Below, piece after piece: positions 38,654-50,777 of a DNA stretch of 64,000 nucleotides (position 1 is the first letter of the stretch; each line of letters opens with the position of its first letter). Made by a program: the position numbers and the translations under genes. A model generated the notes under the pieces. That model ran no database searches. It saw only the letters and a list, made by a program, of their open reading frames with translations, and was not told the DNA's origin. Source of the stretch: Dickeya oryzae (GTDB lineage: Bacteria > Pseudomonadota > Gammaproteobacteria > Enterobacterales > Enterobacteriaceae); NCBI RefSeq assembly GCF_009372235.1, contig NZ_ML762920.1, positions 62,001-126,000 on the forward strand, given 5' to 3'.

Positions 38654-39772
38654 ATGTCCATGTCAGATAACAGCCAGAAAAAAGTCATTGTCGGTATGTC
38701 CGGCGGTGTTGACTCATCGGTATCCGCCTATCTGTTGCAACAGCAAGGGTATCAGGTGGAAGGCCTGTTCATGAAAAACTGGGAAGAGGATGACGACACG
38801 GAGTATTGCTCCGCCGCCACCGACCTGGCCGATGCGCAAGCGGTCTGCGACAAGTTAGGCATAACGCTACACACCGTGAATTTCGCCGCCGAGTACTGGG
38901 ACAATGTTTTTGAGCATTTTCTGGCGGAATACCGCGCAGGTCGTACGCCTAACCCGGATATTCTGTGCAACAAAGAAATCAAATTCAAAGCATTTCTGGA
39001 GTTTGCGGCCGAAGATTTAGGTGCCGACTACATTGCTACCGGCCATTATGTCCGCCGTCAGGATATCGACGGTAAAAGCCGTCTGCTGCGTGGTCTGGAC
39101 GGCAACAAAGACCAGAGCTATTTCCTTTATACCCTGAGTCACCAGCAGGTGGCACAAAGTCTGTTCCCGGTGGGTGAGCTGGAAAAAACCGAAGTGCGGA
39201 AAATCGCCGAGCAGTTGGACCTGGCAACCGCCAGGAAAAAAGACTCGACCGGCATCTGCTTTATTGGGGAGCGCAAGTTCCGTGACTTCCTGGCTCGTTA
39301 CCTGCCAGCCCAACCTGGCCCTATCTTATCTGTAGACGACGGTAAGGTGATGGGTGAGCATCAGGGGTTGATGTACCACACGCTGGGGCAACGCAAAGGC
39401 CTCGGCATTGGTGGCGTTAAAGAAGGCGGCGATGACCCGTGGTATGTGGTTGATAAAGATGTCGCCAGCAACGTGTTGTACGTCGCACAAGGGCATGAAC
39501 ATCCCCGCCTGATGTCCGTTGGCTTGATTGCACAACAACTCCACTGGGTTGACCGCGAGCCGCTGAGCGCACCGCTGCGTTGCACGGTAAAAACCCGCTA
39601 TCGTCAGGCAGATATCCCTTGTTTGCTGACACCGCTGGATGCAGACCGTATCGAAGTCCGCTTTGACGAACCGGTCGCCGCTGTCACGCCGGGCCAGTCC
39701 GCTGTGTTCTATCAGGGTGAAATCTGCCTTGGTGGCGGCATCATCGAAGAACGCCTGCGTATGGTGCCATAA
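38654..39772 (+). CDS. mnmA: tRNA-specific 2-thiouridylase MnmA
   Basis: 372 residues. Thiolates U34 of Lys, Glu and Gln tRNAs with sulfur relayed from IscS through the Tus system. The PP-loop is [20 protein letters not shown]; the two catalytic cysteines are in [12 protein letters not shown] and [11 protein letters not shown]. The start [10 protein letters not shown] is short of RBS sequence; the ATG at 38660 is nearly as good. hflD follows, as in E. coli. Confidence 0.97.
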   Translation: MSMSDNSQKKVIVGMSGGVDSSVSAYLLQQQGYQVEGLFMKNWEEDDDTEYCSAATDLADAQAVCDKLGITLHTVNFAAEYWDNVFEHFLAEYRAGRTPNPDILCNKEIKFKAFLEFAAEDLGADYIATGHYVRRQDIDGKSRLLRGLDGNKDQSYFLYTLSHQQVAQSLFPVGELEKTEVRKIAEQLDLATARKKDSTGICFIGERKFRDFLARYLPAQPGPILSVDDGKVMGEHQGLMYHTLGQRKGLGIGGVKEGGDDPWYVVDKDVASNVLYVAQGHEHPRLMSVGLIAQQLHWVDREPLSAPLRCTVKTRYRQADIPCLLTPLDADRIEVRFDEPVAAVTPGQSAVFYQGEICLGGGIIEERLRMVP

Positions 39773-39791
39773 TCGGTTCACACCGCACTCG

Positions 39792-39823
39792 ACCAGAGGA
39801 GCCTCAACGCTTCTCTGGTTTTC
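39792..39823 (+). terminator. mnmA terminator
   Basis: Stem ACCAGAGGAGC / GCTTCTCTGGT (one G-T pair) with a 6-base loop, followed by TTTCT, 19 bases after the mnmA stop. Confidence 0.75.
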
Positions 39824-40229
39824 TCCTGACTTTTCTCTTCTGATTTCCCCTTTTCTTTCCTGTTTGCTGTCCTTTTTTGTTGTATTACTGATGCGTTTTG
39901 CCATTCATCCCTTCCCCCTCCTCGTTCTTCTGTAGCTGATGACACCAAATAAAACACCGCGTTGGCACCTTTTTCGTTGTCGTGACACTAAACTTTGCAG
40001 TACCGAGTGATCAGGGTGAGCGATTTGCAATCCGTGCCGGGTTTTGCCCGGTTGTGCTTGGGTTCATCCTGATTTTTATGGCATGATCATCGCCTTTTTA
40101 AGCTATGTGAGTGCAAAAGCTGGAGATGTGCGCCAGTTTTTAACTTTTCTGCTGGGGAGAAATGGTCGTGCAATCAGTATCGCCATTTCGCACCCACACA
40201 GCGGCCAGATGATGTTGACAGGAGTAATT
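39824..40229. other. Gene-free leader before hflD
   Basis: About 400 bases after the mnmA terminator. An upstream ATG at 40044 is in frame with hflD, but the extra residues have no counterpart in E. coli HflD, so this stretch is taken as promoter and leader. Confidence 0.5.
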
Positions 40230-40868
40230 GTGGCTAAAAATTATCATGACATTACGCTGGCAATGGCAGGAATCTGCCAGTCTGCTTATTTGGTGCAGCA
40301 ACTCGCGCATCAAGGCAGTTGCAATACGGATGCATTAAAAACGTCACTGAAAAGTATCATGAGTATTAACCCATCCAGTACGATGGATGTGTTTGGCAAC
40401 GCGGAACAGCATCTGAAAATGGGTCTGGAAACGCTGTTGGGGATCCTCAACTCGTCACGCGAAGGTCTGGGCGCTGAGTTATCGCGCTATACGTTTAGCC
40501 TGATGGTGCTGGAGCGCCGCCTGAACAATAACCGGGCCGCACTGGACGAATTAGGTAACCGTATCAATCAGTTGGACAGACAACTCGAACATTATGACCT
40601 GCTCTCAGACACGTTTATTAACGTACTCGCCGGTATTTACGTGGATGTCATCAGCAAACTGGGCCCGCGTATTCAGGTAACCGGCGCGCAAGATGTGCTA
40701 AAAAGCCCGCAAGTTCAGGCGAAGGTACGTGCTGTACTGCTGGCGGGGATCCGTGCTGCCGTACTGTGGCAGCAAGTGGGCGGTAGTCGACTACAGTTGA
40801 TGTTCTCCCGTAGCAAACTGGTACGCCACGCACAAGAGATACTGAGCCGCTGTCACCATTCCCCCTGA
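40230..40868 (+). CDS. hflD: High-frequency lysogenisation protein HflD
   Basis: 212 residues. The start is GTG at 40230, giving (M)[20 protein letters not shown] as in E. coli HflD (MAKNYYDITLALAGICQSA), with the RBS CAGGAG 6 bases before it. HflD is a peripheral membrane protein that binds lambda CII in E. coli; its cell role is unclear. The C-terminal [20 protein letters not shown] motif is diagnostic. It is part of the conserved mnmA-hflD-purB run. Confidence 0.95.
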   Translation: MAKNYHDITLAMAGICQSAYLVQQLAHQGSCNTDALKTSLKSIMSINPSSTMDVFGNAEQHLKMGLETLLGILNSSREGLGAELSRYTFSLMVLERRLNNNRAALDELGNRINQLDRQLEHYDLLSDTFINVLAGIYVDVISKLGPRIQVTGAQDVLKSPQVQAKVRAVLLAGIRAAVLWQQVGGSRLQLMFSRSKLVRHAQEILSRCHHSP

Positions 40869-41042
40869 CAGAAACACCACCTCATTGATGGTGGCTGCTT
40901 ATTCCGGTTCAGCCACCGTCATGAGATACTAGTCACCAGACGATGCTGTTTGTCATGCGCTGTTGTTACGATGCGCGGTTATTTGCCATGAAACGCGATT
41001 CGTCATGCGATAGGATGGCGATAATCTCTGTTATTTATTTGA

Positions 41043-42434
<1,392 letters not shown>

Positions 42435-42441
42435 CCTTATT

Positions 42442-42465
42442 TCGGGCGATATCACCGTCGCCCGA
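42442..42465 (+). terminator. purB terminator
   Basis: Perfect 8-base stem TCGGGCGA / TCGCCCGA with an 8-base loop, followed by CCTATTT, 7 bases after the purB stop. Confidence 0.65.
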
Positions 42466-42622
42466 CCTATTTCCTGCCCTACCGTTTAGCCCCAGTTGAG
42501 CACGATTGTGGATAATGCTGACGAACCTTACATCTATGAGGTATTTTTGTCGTTGGCTATCCTAAATGACGGTAAACGCGCCGGTAAGCACAGCAAGACC
42601 TGTACAACGCGTTAACAGTTCT

Positions 42623-42652
42623 CTAAGTTTGGATAATTCACTAAGTTTGGAT
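42623..42652 (+). promoter_or_regulatory. Direct repeat upstream of phoP
   Basis: CTAAGTTTGGAT occurs twice, 18 bases apart, 36 bases before the phoP start. Each contains AGTTTG, resembling half of the PhoP box (GGTTTA), but the spacing differs from the usual 11-base period. It may serve phoP autoregulation or another regulator. Confidence 0.4.
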
Positions 42653-42687
42653 CGTTCTTATCAGGCAATGGACCGAGGAAAACCGTC

Positions 42688-43356
42688 ATGCGTATTCTTG
42701 TGATTGAAGATAATGTTCTGTTACGCCATCACCTGAATGTCCAGTTAAATGAAATGGGACACCAGGTTGATGCAGCAGCGGACGCAAAAGAAGCGGATTA
42801 TTTCCTTCAGGAACACGCGCCAGACATCGCGATTGTCGACTTGGGATTGCCGATAGAAGATGGCACCAGCCTGATCCGCCGCTGGCGCTCGCATCAGGTC
42901 AAATTGCCAATTTTGGTTCTCACTGCTCGGGAAAGCTGGCAGGAAAAAGTCGCGGTTCTGGAAGCGGGTGCTGACGATTACGTCACCAAGCCGTTTCACA
43001 TTGAGGAAGTCGTCGCACGCATGCAGGCGCTGATGCGTCGCAATAGCGGCCTGGCCTCTCAAATTATCAGCCTGCCGCCCTTTGAAGTGGACCTGTCACG
43101 TCGAGAATTGCTGGTGCATGGTGAGCCGGTCAAACTCACCGCGTTTGAATATACCATCGTCGAAACGCTTATCCGCAATAACGGTAAGGTGGTCAGCAAA
43201 GAGTCACTGATGCTACAACTGTATCCCGACGCAGAGTTGCGAGAAAGTCATACCATCGACGTATTAATGGGTCGGCTGCGCAAGAAACTACAATCTGCCA
43301 ACTCCCATGATGTTATTACCACCGTTCGCGGACAGGGTTACCGCTTCGATATCTAA
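42688..43356 (+). CDS. phoP: Response regulator PhoP
   Basis: 222 residues of the OmpR family. Receiver with the phospho-acceptor Asp in IAIVDLGLP (near residue 51) and the conserved Lys in [13 protein letters not shown]; the DNA-binding winged helix occupies the second half, ending [14 protein letters not shown]. It controls the response to low Mg2+, antimicrobial peptides and acid, and virulence in Dickeya. phoQ begins 15 bases after its stop. Confidence 0.97.
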   Translation: MRILVIEDNVLLRHHLNVQLNEMGHQVDAAADAKEADYFLQEHAPDIAIVDLGLPIEDGTSLIRRWRSHQVKLPILVLTARESWQEKVAVLEAGADDYVTKPFHIEEVVARMQALMRRNSGLASQIISLPPFEVDLSRRELLVHGEPVKLTAFEYTIVETLIRNNGKVVSKESLMLQLYPDAELRESHTIDVLMGRLRKKLQSANSHDVITTVRGQGYRFDI

Positions 43357-43371
43357 ATTCTGGACGGCAAG

Positions 43372-44823
43372 TTGAGAAAATCTCATTTTTCGCTGCGTTT
43401 TCGCTTTCTGATTTCGACCGCTGCGGTAGTACTGGCACTCACTCTCTCCTACGGTATTGTCGCAGTAGTGGGATACAGCGTGAGTTTTGACAAGACGTCA
43501 TTCCGCCTGCTGCGTGGTGAGAGCAACCTGTTTTATAGCCTGGCGCAGTGGCATGACAATCAACTGACCATCGCAACACCGCCTGAAATCGATATTAACT
43601 ACCCTACGCTGGTGTTTATCTATGATAAGAACGGCAATATATTGTGGCGGGAGCGTTCCGTTCCGGAACTGGAATCCCAGATAAAACCTGAATGGCTGGA
43701 AAAAACCGATTATCACGAGCTGGATGCCAACAGCAACACCAGTGATGCCGTCTTACAAGGCAGCAGCCCGCAAATGCTGGATAAGTTGCACGCCTACAGT
43801 TCGGAAGACAAAACACCGTTCACCCATTCAATCGCCGTCAACGTTTACCCCGCCTCTGAGCGTTTGCCTAAACTGGTTATTGTGGTGGTAGACAGGGTAC
43901 CGCAGGAACTGCAACAGGCGGATGTAGTTTGGGAATGGTTCCGTTACGTGTTTATCGCTCATCTGGTGTTGGTACTGCCGTTATTGTGGCTGGCAGCCCA
44001 CTGGAGTCTGCGGCCTATTAAGCATCTGGTGCATCAGATAAGCGAACTGGAAAGTGGTTCCCGCGAACACCTGGACGAAAATCCACCACACGAGTTGAAC
44101 AGTCTGGTGAGGAATCTCAATACCTTGTTGAGTAATGAGCGCCAGCGTTATCACAAATATCGAACGACCCTGACCGACCTGACCCACAGTCTGAAAACGC
44201 CGCTGGCGGTGTTGCAGACCACATTACGCTCGTTACGCACCGGCAAAGAGCTAACCATCGAACAAGCCGAACCCATCATGCTGACGCAAATCAGCCGTAT
44301 CTCGCAGCAAATCGGCTATTACCTGCATCGCGCCAGCGTGCGGACCGAACACCTCACTATCATTCGGGAAGTGCACTCCGTGCCGGCACAGCTCGATGCG
44401 CTCTGCTCCGCGCTGAATAAGGTGTACCAACGTAAAGGTGTTGTGCTGACCATGGACATTGCCCCCGAGCTGACTTTTATTGGCGAGAAAAACGACTTTA
44501 TGGAAGTTATGGGCAATATTCTCGACAACGCCTGTAAGTATTGTCTGGAGTTCGTTGAAATCAGCGCCCGCTATTCCGGCCAAAAACTGCATCTGGTTGT
44601 TGATGATGACGGCCCTGGTATTCCTGACAGCAAGCGCGAAGTCATATTCCAGCGCGGACAACGGGCGGACACATTGCGCCCGGGGCAAGGCATTGGGCTA
44701 TCCGTTGCCGCTGAAATCATCGAGCAATATCAGGGCGAAATTCTCATCGGTTCCAGCACACTTGGTGGTGCCAAAGTCGAAGCGATTTTCGGTCAGCAGC
44801 ACCTCGGCCAGAATGATAATTAA
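43372..44823 (+). CDS. phoQ: Sensor kinase PhoQ
   Basis: 483 residues from a TTG start at 43372 with GGACGG upstream. Two membrane helices flank a periplasmic sensor domain (about residues 40-190), then HAMP, a dimerisation domain with the phosphorylated His in DLTHSLKTPLAVLQ, and an HATPase domain (DNACKYCLEF, DDDGPGIPDS). The short acidic stretch that E. coli PhoQ has before THSVAVNVYPA is reduced here to SSEDKTPF. The rest of the sensor (YSVSFDKTSFRLLRGESNLF) is well conserved. Confidence 0.96.
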   Translation: MRKSHFSLRFRFLISTAAVVLALTLSYGIVAVVGYSVSFDKTSFRLLRGESNLFYSLAQWHDNQLTIATPPEIDINYPTLVFIYDKNGNILWRERSVPELESQIKPEWLEKTDYHELDANSNTSDAVLQGSSPQMLDKLHAYSSEDKTPFTHSIAVNVYPASERLPKLVIVVVDRVPQELQQADVVWEWFRYVFIAHLVLVLPLLWLAAHWSLRPIKHLVHQISELESGSREHLDENPPHELNSLVRNLNTLLSNERQRYHKYRTTLTDLTHSLKTPLAVLQTTLRSLRTGKELTIEQAEPIMLTQISRISQQIGYYLHRASVRTEHLTIIREVHSVPAQLDALCSALNKVYQRKGVVLTMDIAPELTFIGEKNDFMEVMGNILDNACKYCLEFVEISARYSGQKLHLVVDDDGPGIPDSKREVIFQRGQRADTLRPGQGIGLSVAAEIIEQYQGEILIGSSTLGGAKVEAIFGQQHLGQNDN

Positions 44824-45061
44824 TGCGCTCCGCTGCGAATCACCTACACTGTAGTAAGTGGTACGGTTGTCATTAACCTTGTTATTAACATCAACCTTGT
44901 TATTAACAGCGCGGTTAGCGACAACCCCCATCGTTATTGCCTGCGGTCGAGCGCATCGACCGCGCTTTTCAGCCTGCCATCTCATCTGTGAATAAAGGGC
45001 AAACACCATCACGGCGACTTCGTTATAATCGTCGATAGCTCCCTGTTACTGGAAATGCGTT

Positions 45062-46183
45062 ATGGACTACCAACTTAATCTTGACTGGCAGGACTTCCTG
45101 ACACACCACTGGCAAAAAAAGCCGGTAATCATCAAAGCCGGTTTTCCTCATTTTCTTGATCCCATTAGCCCGGACGAATTAGCGGGGCTTGCGATGGAAA
45201 ACGAGGTAGACAGCCGTCTGGTCAGCCATCGTGACGGCCGCTGGGATGTCAGCCACGGCCCGTTTGAAAGCTATGACCATCTGGGAGAAAGCAACTGGTC
45301 TTTACTGGTACAAGCCGTCGACCACTGGCATGAGCCTTCTGCCGCGTTGATGCGCCCTTTCCGTCAGTTACCTGACTGGCGTATTGACGACCTGATGATT
45401 TCATTCTCGGTGCCCGGCGGCGGCGTCGGCCCGCACCTTGACCAATACGATGTGTTTATTATTCAGGGCACCGGACGCCGTCGCTGGCGCGTTGGCGACA
45501 AGGTGCCAATGAAGCAGCATTGCCCACATCCTGACTTGCTGCAGGTTGCACCGTTCGACGCCATTATTGATGAAGAAATGGCACCCGGCGATATTCTCTA
45601 TATTCCGCCGGGTTTTCCGCACGAAGGCTATTCACTGGAAAACTCGCTCAACTACTCGGTCGGGTTCCGTGCTCCCAGTTCCCGCGAGCTGGTCAGTGGT
45701 TTCGCCGACTATGTGTTGTCCCGCGAACTGGGTGGCCAACGCTACAGTGACCCGGATATTCCTTCTCGCGCCCATCCAGCCGACGTGTTACCGCAGGAGC
45801 TGGATAAACTTCAGCACATGATGCTGGAACTGGTGCAGCACAAAGACGCTTTTCATCAATGGTTCGGCGAATTTGCATCCCAGTCACGGCATGAGCTGGA
45901 TTTGGCACCGCCGGAGCCGCCTTACCAGCCAGGCGAAGTATACGACCTGTTACAGCAGGGCGAGGCATTGCGCCGTCTTGGCGGATTGCGGGTATTGCGT
46001 ATTGGCGAAACCTGTTTCGTCAACGGCGAGCGGCTGGAGAACCACCCACCACAGGCGATCGCTGCCCTGGCACAATATGACGTGCTGAACATCGGGCGAT
46101 TTGGCGACACGCTGGATGATCCGTCTTTCCTTGCCCAGTTGACCGCTCTGGTTAACAGCGGTTACTGGTACTTTGTTGACTGA
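45062..46183 (+). CDS. roxA: Ribosomal protein uL16 arginine hydroxylase RoxA
   Basis: 373 residues of the JmjC family, Fe(II)- and 2-oxoglutarate-dependent, formerly YcfD. Metal ligands appear in VGPHLDQYDVF (His and Asp) and in PPGFPHEGYSLENS (second His). It hydroxylates Arg81 of L16. In E. coli it also follows phoPQ. About 240 bases separate it from phoQ, containing its promoter. Confidence 0.95.
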   Translation: MDYQLNLDWQDFLTHHWQKKPVIIKAGFPHFLDPISPDELAGLAMENEVDSRLVSHRDGRWDVSHGPFESYDHLGESNWSLLVQAVDHWHEPSAALMRPFRQLPDWRIDDLMISFSVPGGGVGPHLDQYDVFIIQGTGRRRWRVGDKVPMKQHCPHPDLLQVAPFDAIIDEEMAPGDILYIPPGFPHEGYSLENSLNYSVGFRAPSSRELVSGFADYVLSRELGGQRYSDPDIPSRAHPADVLPQELDKLQHMMLELVQHKDAFHQWFGEFASQSRHELDLAPPEPPYQPGEVYDLLQQGEALRRLGGLRVLRIGETCFVNGERLENHPPQAIAALAQYDVLNIGRFGDTLDDPSFLAQLTALVNSGYWYFVD

Positions 46184-46216
46184 CTATCGTTGGCTGATTA
46201 TTGCTCTGTCATCTAA

Positions 46217-46250
46217 AACACAGAAGACGCCAAACGGCGTCTTCTGTGTT
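46217..46250. terminator. Bidirectional hairpin between roxA and pepT
   Basis: Perfect 15-base stem AACACAGAAGACGCC / GGCGTCTTCTGTGTT with a 4-base loop between the convergent stops of roxA and pepT. The A-run on its left side makes it a T-run for the minus strand. Confidence 0.75.
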
Positions 46251-46271
46251 AGTAGCTTAATACCTAAACCA

Positions 46272-47540
46272 TCAGGCTTTTACTGACGCACTCTCAGTGC
46301 TGGTTTGTCGGCTCCTGGCCCGTAATGCCGTCAGTTCGGCGATACGCATAATCACCGCCACAGCGCTTTCCATCCCTTCCAGCGTCACAAATTCATGCTT
46401 ACCGTGAGCATTGTAGCCGCCCGTAAACAGATTAGGGCACGGCAAACCGCGGAAAGATAACTGAGCGCCATCCGTACCGCCACGAATCGGTTGCATCAGC
46501 GGCGTAATCCCGCAATCACGCATGGCCTGCTGCGCCAGCGCGATGATATGGGGATGCTGCTCCACTTGTTCACGCATGTTGTAGTAGCTATCGGTAATCG
46601 TGACTTCGATATAACAATCCGGATGCAGGCCCTCACCCACTTTTTCCGCGATATCCAGCAGCGTTTTCTTGCGCCGCTCGAAGCTATCACGCTCAAAGTC
46701 CCGAATGCTGTAGTGCAGTTCAGCCCGTTCTACCGTCCCTTTCGCGCTATTGAGGTGATAAAAACCCTGATAGCCTTCGGTCTGCTCTGGCGTCTCATCA
46801 GCCGGTACGAGTTGGTGAAAACGTGTCGCCAACGACAACGCATTGACCATCACCCCTTTTGCCCAGCCCGGATGGACGTTGTTACCGACAATCTTCACGA
46901 CAGCCGACGCGGCATTGAAGTTTTCATACTCCAACTCACCCACGCCACCGCCATCTACTGTATAGGCCCATTCCGCCCGGAATGCATCGACATCAAAGTG
47001 CTGGGCACCTTTACCGACTTCTTCATCCGGCGTGAAAGCAATACGAATCTCACCATGTGGGATTTGGCGTTTCTTCAGCCGAACCAGTGCGGTCATGATC
47101 TCCGCAATACCGGCTTTATCATCCGCCCCTAACAGCGTTTTGCCATCAGTTGTAATCAATGTCTGGCCGAGCAGATGATGCAGCACCGGGAACATCACCG
47201 GCGACAAGACTTCATCACCCATACCCAGCGCAATATCACCGCCACGATAATTCTCGACAATCTGTGGATTAACATGTTTGCCGCTAAAATCCGGTGAGGT
47301 ATCCATATGGGCGATAAACCCCACCACCGGCACAGGCCAGGCAACATTAGCGGGTAATGTCGCCATCACACAGCCATGCTTGGTAACCGATACCTGTTCC
47401 AGTCCCAGTTCAATTAATTCTTGTTGCAGCGCCTGCGCCAGCTTCAATTGCCCTTCCGTGCTCGGCACCTGCCGAACACCCGGTCGGGATTGGGTATCAA
47501 ACGCAACGTAATTCAAAAAACGATCAAGTAATTTTTCCAT
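46272..47540 (-). CDS. pepT: Peptidase T (tripeptidase)
   Basis: 422 residues from [20 protein letters not shown]; the start at 47540 sits 5 bases after GGAGGGGG. M20 metallopeptidase with zinc-binding residues in [14 protein letters not shown] and [19 protein letters not shown] and the catalytic EE in [10 protein letters not shown]. It removes the N-terminal residue of tripeptides. E. coli pepT is FNR-activated under anaerobiosis; I see no FNR site here by eye. Confidence 0.96.
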   Translation of the reverse strand: MEKLLDRFLNYVAFDTQSRPGVRQVPSTEGQLKLAQALQQELIELGLEQVSVTKHGCVMATLPANVAWPVPVVGFIAHMDTSPDFSGKHVNPQIVENYRGGDIALGMGDEVLSPVMFPVLHHLLGQTLITTDGKTLLGADDKAGIAEIMTALVRLKKRQIPHGEIRIAFTPDEEVGKGAQHFDVDAFRAEWAYTVDGGGVGELEYENFNAASAVVKIVGNNVHPGWAKGVMVNALSLATRFHQLVPADETPEQTEGYQGFYHLNSAKGTVERAELHYSIRDFERDSFERRKKTLLDIAEKVGEGLHPDCYIEVTITDSYYNMREQVEQHPHIIALAQQAMRDCGITPLMQPIRGGTDGAQLSFRGLPCPNLFTGGYNAHGKHEFVTLEGMESAVAVIMRIAELTALRARSRQTSTESASVKA

Positions 47541-47811
47541 CATCACCCCCTCCGATGGATTACAGGTTTCATTATGTAGAGGGTGCCTGTACCACATATT
47601 GCGTCAGGTCAGTTTTTATTGGTTTTCCACCCGGCACCGCCGTCTTACAGCGCCCATAACGCTGGGCAGCACGTCAGCCACCATGACAGACACGCCAGGA
47701 ACACCTACAAGGAGTTAATAAACAGACAACATCTCAAGACAGGCGGCAGATTTACCGCCGCAGGACGGGAAGCCGGGCCGACGGCTGATTGCACCTCGGC
47801 CCGGGAAAACA

Positions 47812-48033
47812 TCACAACCACTCGTAATACTGGCCCTGGCGTTTATCACAGCCGCAACAGCCGCCGCATTTGGGTGCGGCATCCCCCTGATGGAAGCGGA
47901 TTTTGCCTTTCTGTACCCACACCTCCAGCATTCCCGCCACCACACCAGGATCGGCCTTAAAAGCCGTGCTGATATCTTGCAGCGACACCTTTTTTCTTTC
48001 GCGGACAAAATCCCGCAATTCAAGTAGCGTCAT
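47812..48033 (-). CDS. feoC: Ferrous iron transport protein FeoC
   Basis: 73 residues: winged helix (MTLLELRDFVRERKKVSLQD then ISTAF) followed by a cysteine cluster CGGCCGC, the Fe-S-type feature of FeoC. FeoC interacts with FeoB and may protect it from FtsH or sense oxygen. It is 37 bases downstream of feoB, last gene of the operon. Confidence 0.9.
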   Translation of the reverse strand: MTLLELRDFVRERKKVSLQDISTAFKADPGVVAGMLEVWVQKGKIRFHQGDAAPKCGGCCGCDKRQGQYYEWL

Positions 48034-48070
48034 TATGTCTCCCCGGCGGGCAGTTGCCCGCCCGACTGGT

Positions 48071-50395
48071 TTATTTTACTTCACCTACCACGGTGCGCTG
48101 GCGTTGCAGACCATTGCGGCGCAGCAACATCACTGTGACACACAGCATTGCCGCCACCCCCATCAGCGCACACAGCGAATACAACGGGTGCTGGCTAAAC
48201 CGCCCAACCTGATACACCACCACCGCCGTGCTGTAGCCGACCTGAATAGTCCAGCCAGCGCAGAATAGCGTCCAGGCGGTGCCCACCTCACGCCAGATGG
48301 CGGATACCGCCGCCACGCAAGGGATATACAACAGCACCATCAGCAGGTAACTAAACGCCCCCAGGCGGCCATCAAACAGTTGGCTGATCACGGTCAGCGA
48401 GGTCACAGAGAATTTATTGTCTTTGGCAATCGTGGCGGTATCACTCAAATCACCAACATTGATCCCTAACGGGTTTAATACCGCGTCACCCAGCTTGCCC
48501 AGATTTTCAGGGATGGTCGCCAGCGCATCTTGAATACCGCCGGTCAGGCTAAAAGGTTTGGCTTCTGCTTTCGCGCCGCCGTCCTGCGAGGCTGCCATTG
48601 CGCCGTACAACGCATCCAGCGTACCGACAACCGCTTCTTTGGCGAAGATCCCGGTGAACACCCCTACTGCGGCTGGCCAGTTTTCATCGCGAATGCCCAG
48701 CGGTTTGAATACCGGCACGATGGCTTGCCCCACCGCCGACAGCACCGACTTCTGGGTATTCTGGTTACCAAAGGAACCATCTGTCCCCATCGAGTTGAGA
48801 AAGCCCAGCACCGTCACCACCACCACAATCAGCCGTCCGGCACGCAGCAAGAACCCCTTCAGGCGCTCCCAGGTGCGAATCAGTACACTGCGCAGGCTGG
48901 GCAAGTGATAAGGGGGAATTTCCATCACAAAGGCAGACGCTTCGCCTTTCAACGCGGTATTTTTCAGCAAAAAGCCGGTCGCAATCGCCGCCGCGATACC
49001 GACCAGATACAACCCGAACACCAGGTTTTGTCCGCCTTCGACAAACAAGGCGGACGCAAACAGCACGTACACCGGCAAACGTGCACCACAAGACATAAAT
49101 GGGGCCATCATCACCGTCACCACACGGTCGCTATGGCGCTCCATGGTGCGCGTCGCCATCACCGCTGGCACATTACAACCAAACCCGACAATCAGCGGCA
49201 CGAACGCCTTGCCCGGCAAACCGATGCTGCGCATAAAGCGGTCCATCACAAACGCCGCTCGCGCCATATAGCCGGAATCCTCCAACCAGGACAGGAACAG
49301 ATACAGACAACCGATCACCGGAATAAAGGTGGATACGGTCTGAATACCGCCGCCCACGCCATCCGCCAGCAGGGTTTTCAGCCATTCTGGGGTATGCAAC
49401 GCCAGCAACAGCTCGCCGAATCCATCCACCAGCAAGGTGCCGAACAGCTTGTCGAAAAAGTCGATAAACGCACTGCCGATATTGATGGTGAAGACGAACA
49501 TCAGGTACATCACCAGCAGGAAGATCGGAATACCAAAAAAGCGGTGCAACACGACGCGGTCAATTTTGTCGGTCAGGGTTGCGGAAGCCTCGCCACGGCG
49601 GGTAATCACCTCACGCGCCACCGCGCCAACGAACTGGTAACGCGCGTCCGCCAGAAAAATATCCAGCTCATCCTCATACTCGGCGACCAGCCGGGCGACT
49701 TCAGCATCGGCAAAGGCCAGCGTATCCGCAGGCACCCGGTCACGCACCGTCATGTCGCCTTCCAGCAACTGAATCGCCAGCCAATACGGGTTACGAATCG
49801 CCGCCTGCCCTTGCAGTTTATCCGCAATCGCCTGCGCCGCCTGGTTCAGTGGCGCGTCATAAGGAATCGACACCGGTGGAATCACCGGTTGTGCCAGCGC
49901 GGCCTGACACACCTCATGCAACATCGCGATGCCTTTCTTCTGGCTGGTGGTAATCGGGATGACCGGGCACCCCAGGCGCTGCTGTAAACCGGCGATATCA
50001 ATATCCAACTTACGTGCGGCGGCGATATCCATCATATTGACGGCCACCACCATCGGCACCTGCATATCCAGCAACTGCGCGGTGAGATACAGATTTCGCT
50101 CCAGATTGGAGGCATCAACGATATTCAGTACCAGATTGGCTTCGCCGGACAGGATGTAATCACGTGCTACCCGTTCGTCTTCCGAGCTTTCGGAAGACGG
50201 GTTCAGCGAGTAAACCCCCGGCAAATCCACCAACGTCACTTGTTGCTGATGATAACGGTAACTGCCGACTTTCTTTTCCACCGTCACGCCGGGCCAGTTA
50301 CCGACCGTTTGTTTACCGCCGGTCAGGACGTTAAATAGCGTCGTTTTGCCACAATTGGGGTTACCTACCACGCAAATTACGGGTTGCGTATTCAT
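48071..50395 (-). CDS. feoB: Ferrous iron permease FeoB
   Basis: 774 residues. N-terminal G-protein domain with P-loop GNPNCGKTTLFN, switch and DLPGVYSL, VAVNMMD (G4), then a helical spacer and a membrane domain of about 8-11 helices with two Gate motifs, including the conserved cysteine in VGFGCNVPAVMATRTM. It drives Fe(II) uptake under low oxygen. It is 22 bases after feoA. The C-terminus ends with a basic stretch facing the cytoplasm. Confidence 0.97.
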   Translation of the reverse strand: MNTQPVICVVGNPNCGKTTLFNVLTGGKQTVGNWPGVTVEKKVGSYRYHQQQVTLVDLPGVYSLNPSSESSEDERVARDYILSGEANLVLNIVDASNLERNLYLTAQLLDMQVPMVVAVNMMDIAAARKLDIDIAGLQQRLGCPVIPITTSQKKGIAMLHEVCQAALAQPVIPPVSIPYDAPLNQAAQAIADKLQGQAAIRNPYWLAIQLLEGDMTVRDRVPADTLAFADAEVARLVAEYEDELDIFLADARYQFVGAVAREVITRRGEASATLTDKIDRVVLHRFFGIPIFLLVMYLMFVFTINIGSAFIDFFDKLFGTLLVDGFGELLLALHTPEWLKTLLADGVGGGIQTVSTFIPVIGCLYLFLSWLEDSGYMARAAFVMDRFMRSIGLPGKAFVPLIVGFGCNVPAVMATRTMERHSDRVVTVMMAPFMSCGARLPVYVLFASALFVEGGQNLVFGLYLVGIAAAIATGFLLKNTALKGEASAFVMEIPPYHLPSLRSVLIRTWERLKGFLLRAGRLIVVVVTVLGFLNSMGTDGSFGNQNTQKSVLSAVGQAIVPVFKPLGIRDENWPAAVGVFTGIFAKEAVVGTLDALYGAMAASQDGGAKAEAKPFSLTGGIQDALATIPENLGKLGDAVLNPLGINVGDLSDTATIAKDNKFSVTSLTVISQLFDGRLGAFSYLLMVLLYIPCVAAVSAIWREVGTAWTLFCAGWTIQVGYSTAVVVYQVGRFSQHPLYSLCALMGVAAMLCVTVMLLRRNGLQRQRTVVGEVK

Positions 50396-50417
50396 AAAAA
50401 ATCCTTACCTGCCCGGA

Positions 50418-50645
50418 TTAACATTTTTCCAGAATCAAAATCTGTGCTTCGCCTTTACGCACGCTGATCGATGCACCACGCAGGCGCAGTTCTATCGGAT
50501 CACCCAGCGGTGCGACTCGCGACACCGAAAACTCCACTCCCGGCGTCACGCCCAGCGCCAGCAGGCGCTTGCGGTAATCCGCCGATCCTTTCTGAAACCC
50601 CAGCACACGCCACTGTGTGCCCACTGCCAATGCTTCCAGTGTCAT
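50418..50645 (-). CDS. feoA: Ferrous iron transport protein FeoA
   Basis: 75 residues of SH3-like FeoA domain (VGTQWRVLGFQKGSADYRKR, then LLALGVTPGVEFSVSRVAPL). FeoA is a cytosolic partner of FeoB. It lies directly upstream of feoB. A second FeoA-domain gene lies further upstream (50778-51017). Confidence 0.95.
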   Translation of the reverse strand: MTLEALAVGTQWRVLGFQKGSADYRKRLLALGVTPGVEFSVSRVAPLGDPIELRLRGASISVRKGEAQILILEKC

Positions 50646-50777
50646 CGCTGTGTAAACCTCATACCCATTGCAGCCTGATAAAAAGCAGTTGCCTGATAAA
50701 AAATAACGGGAGTCGTAACCCCGCCGTCATCAACCGATTGCCAGAAACCGAACATGACAAACCGATTGCCATCGTGT

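Noticed and set aside
48530-49987. Long open frame (485 codons) antisense to feoB
   Set aside because: It is fully contained in feoB on the other strand, has histidine/glutamine/arginine-rich composition typical of antisense frames of GC-rich genes, and matches no family.
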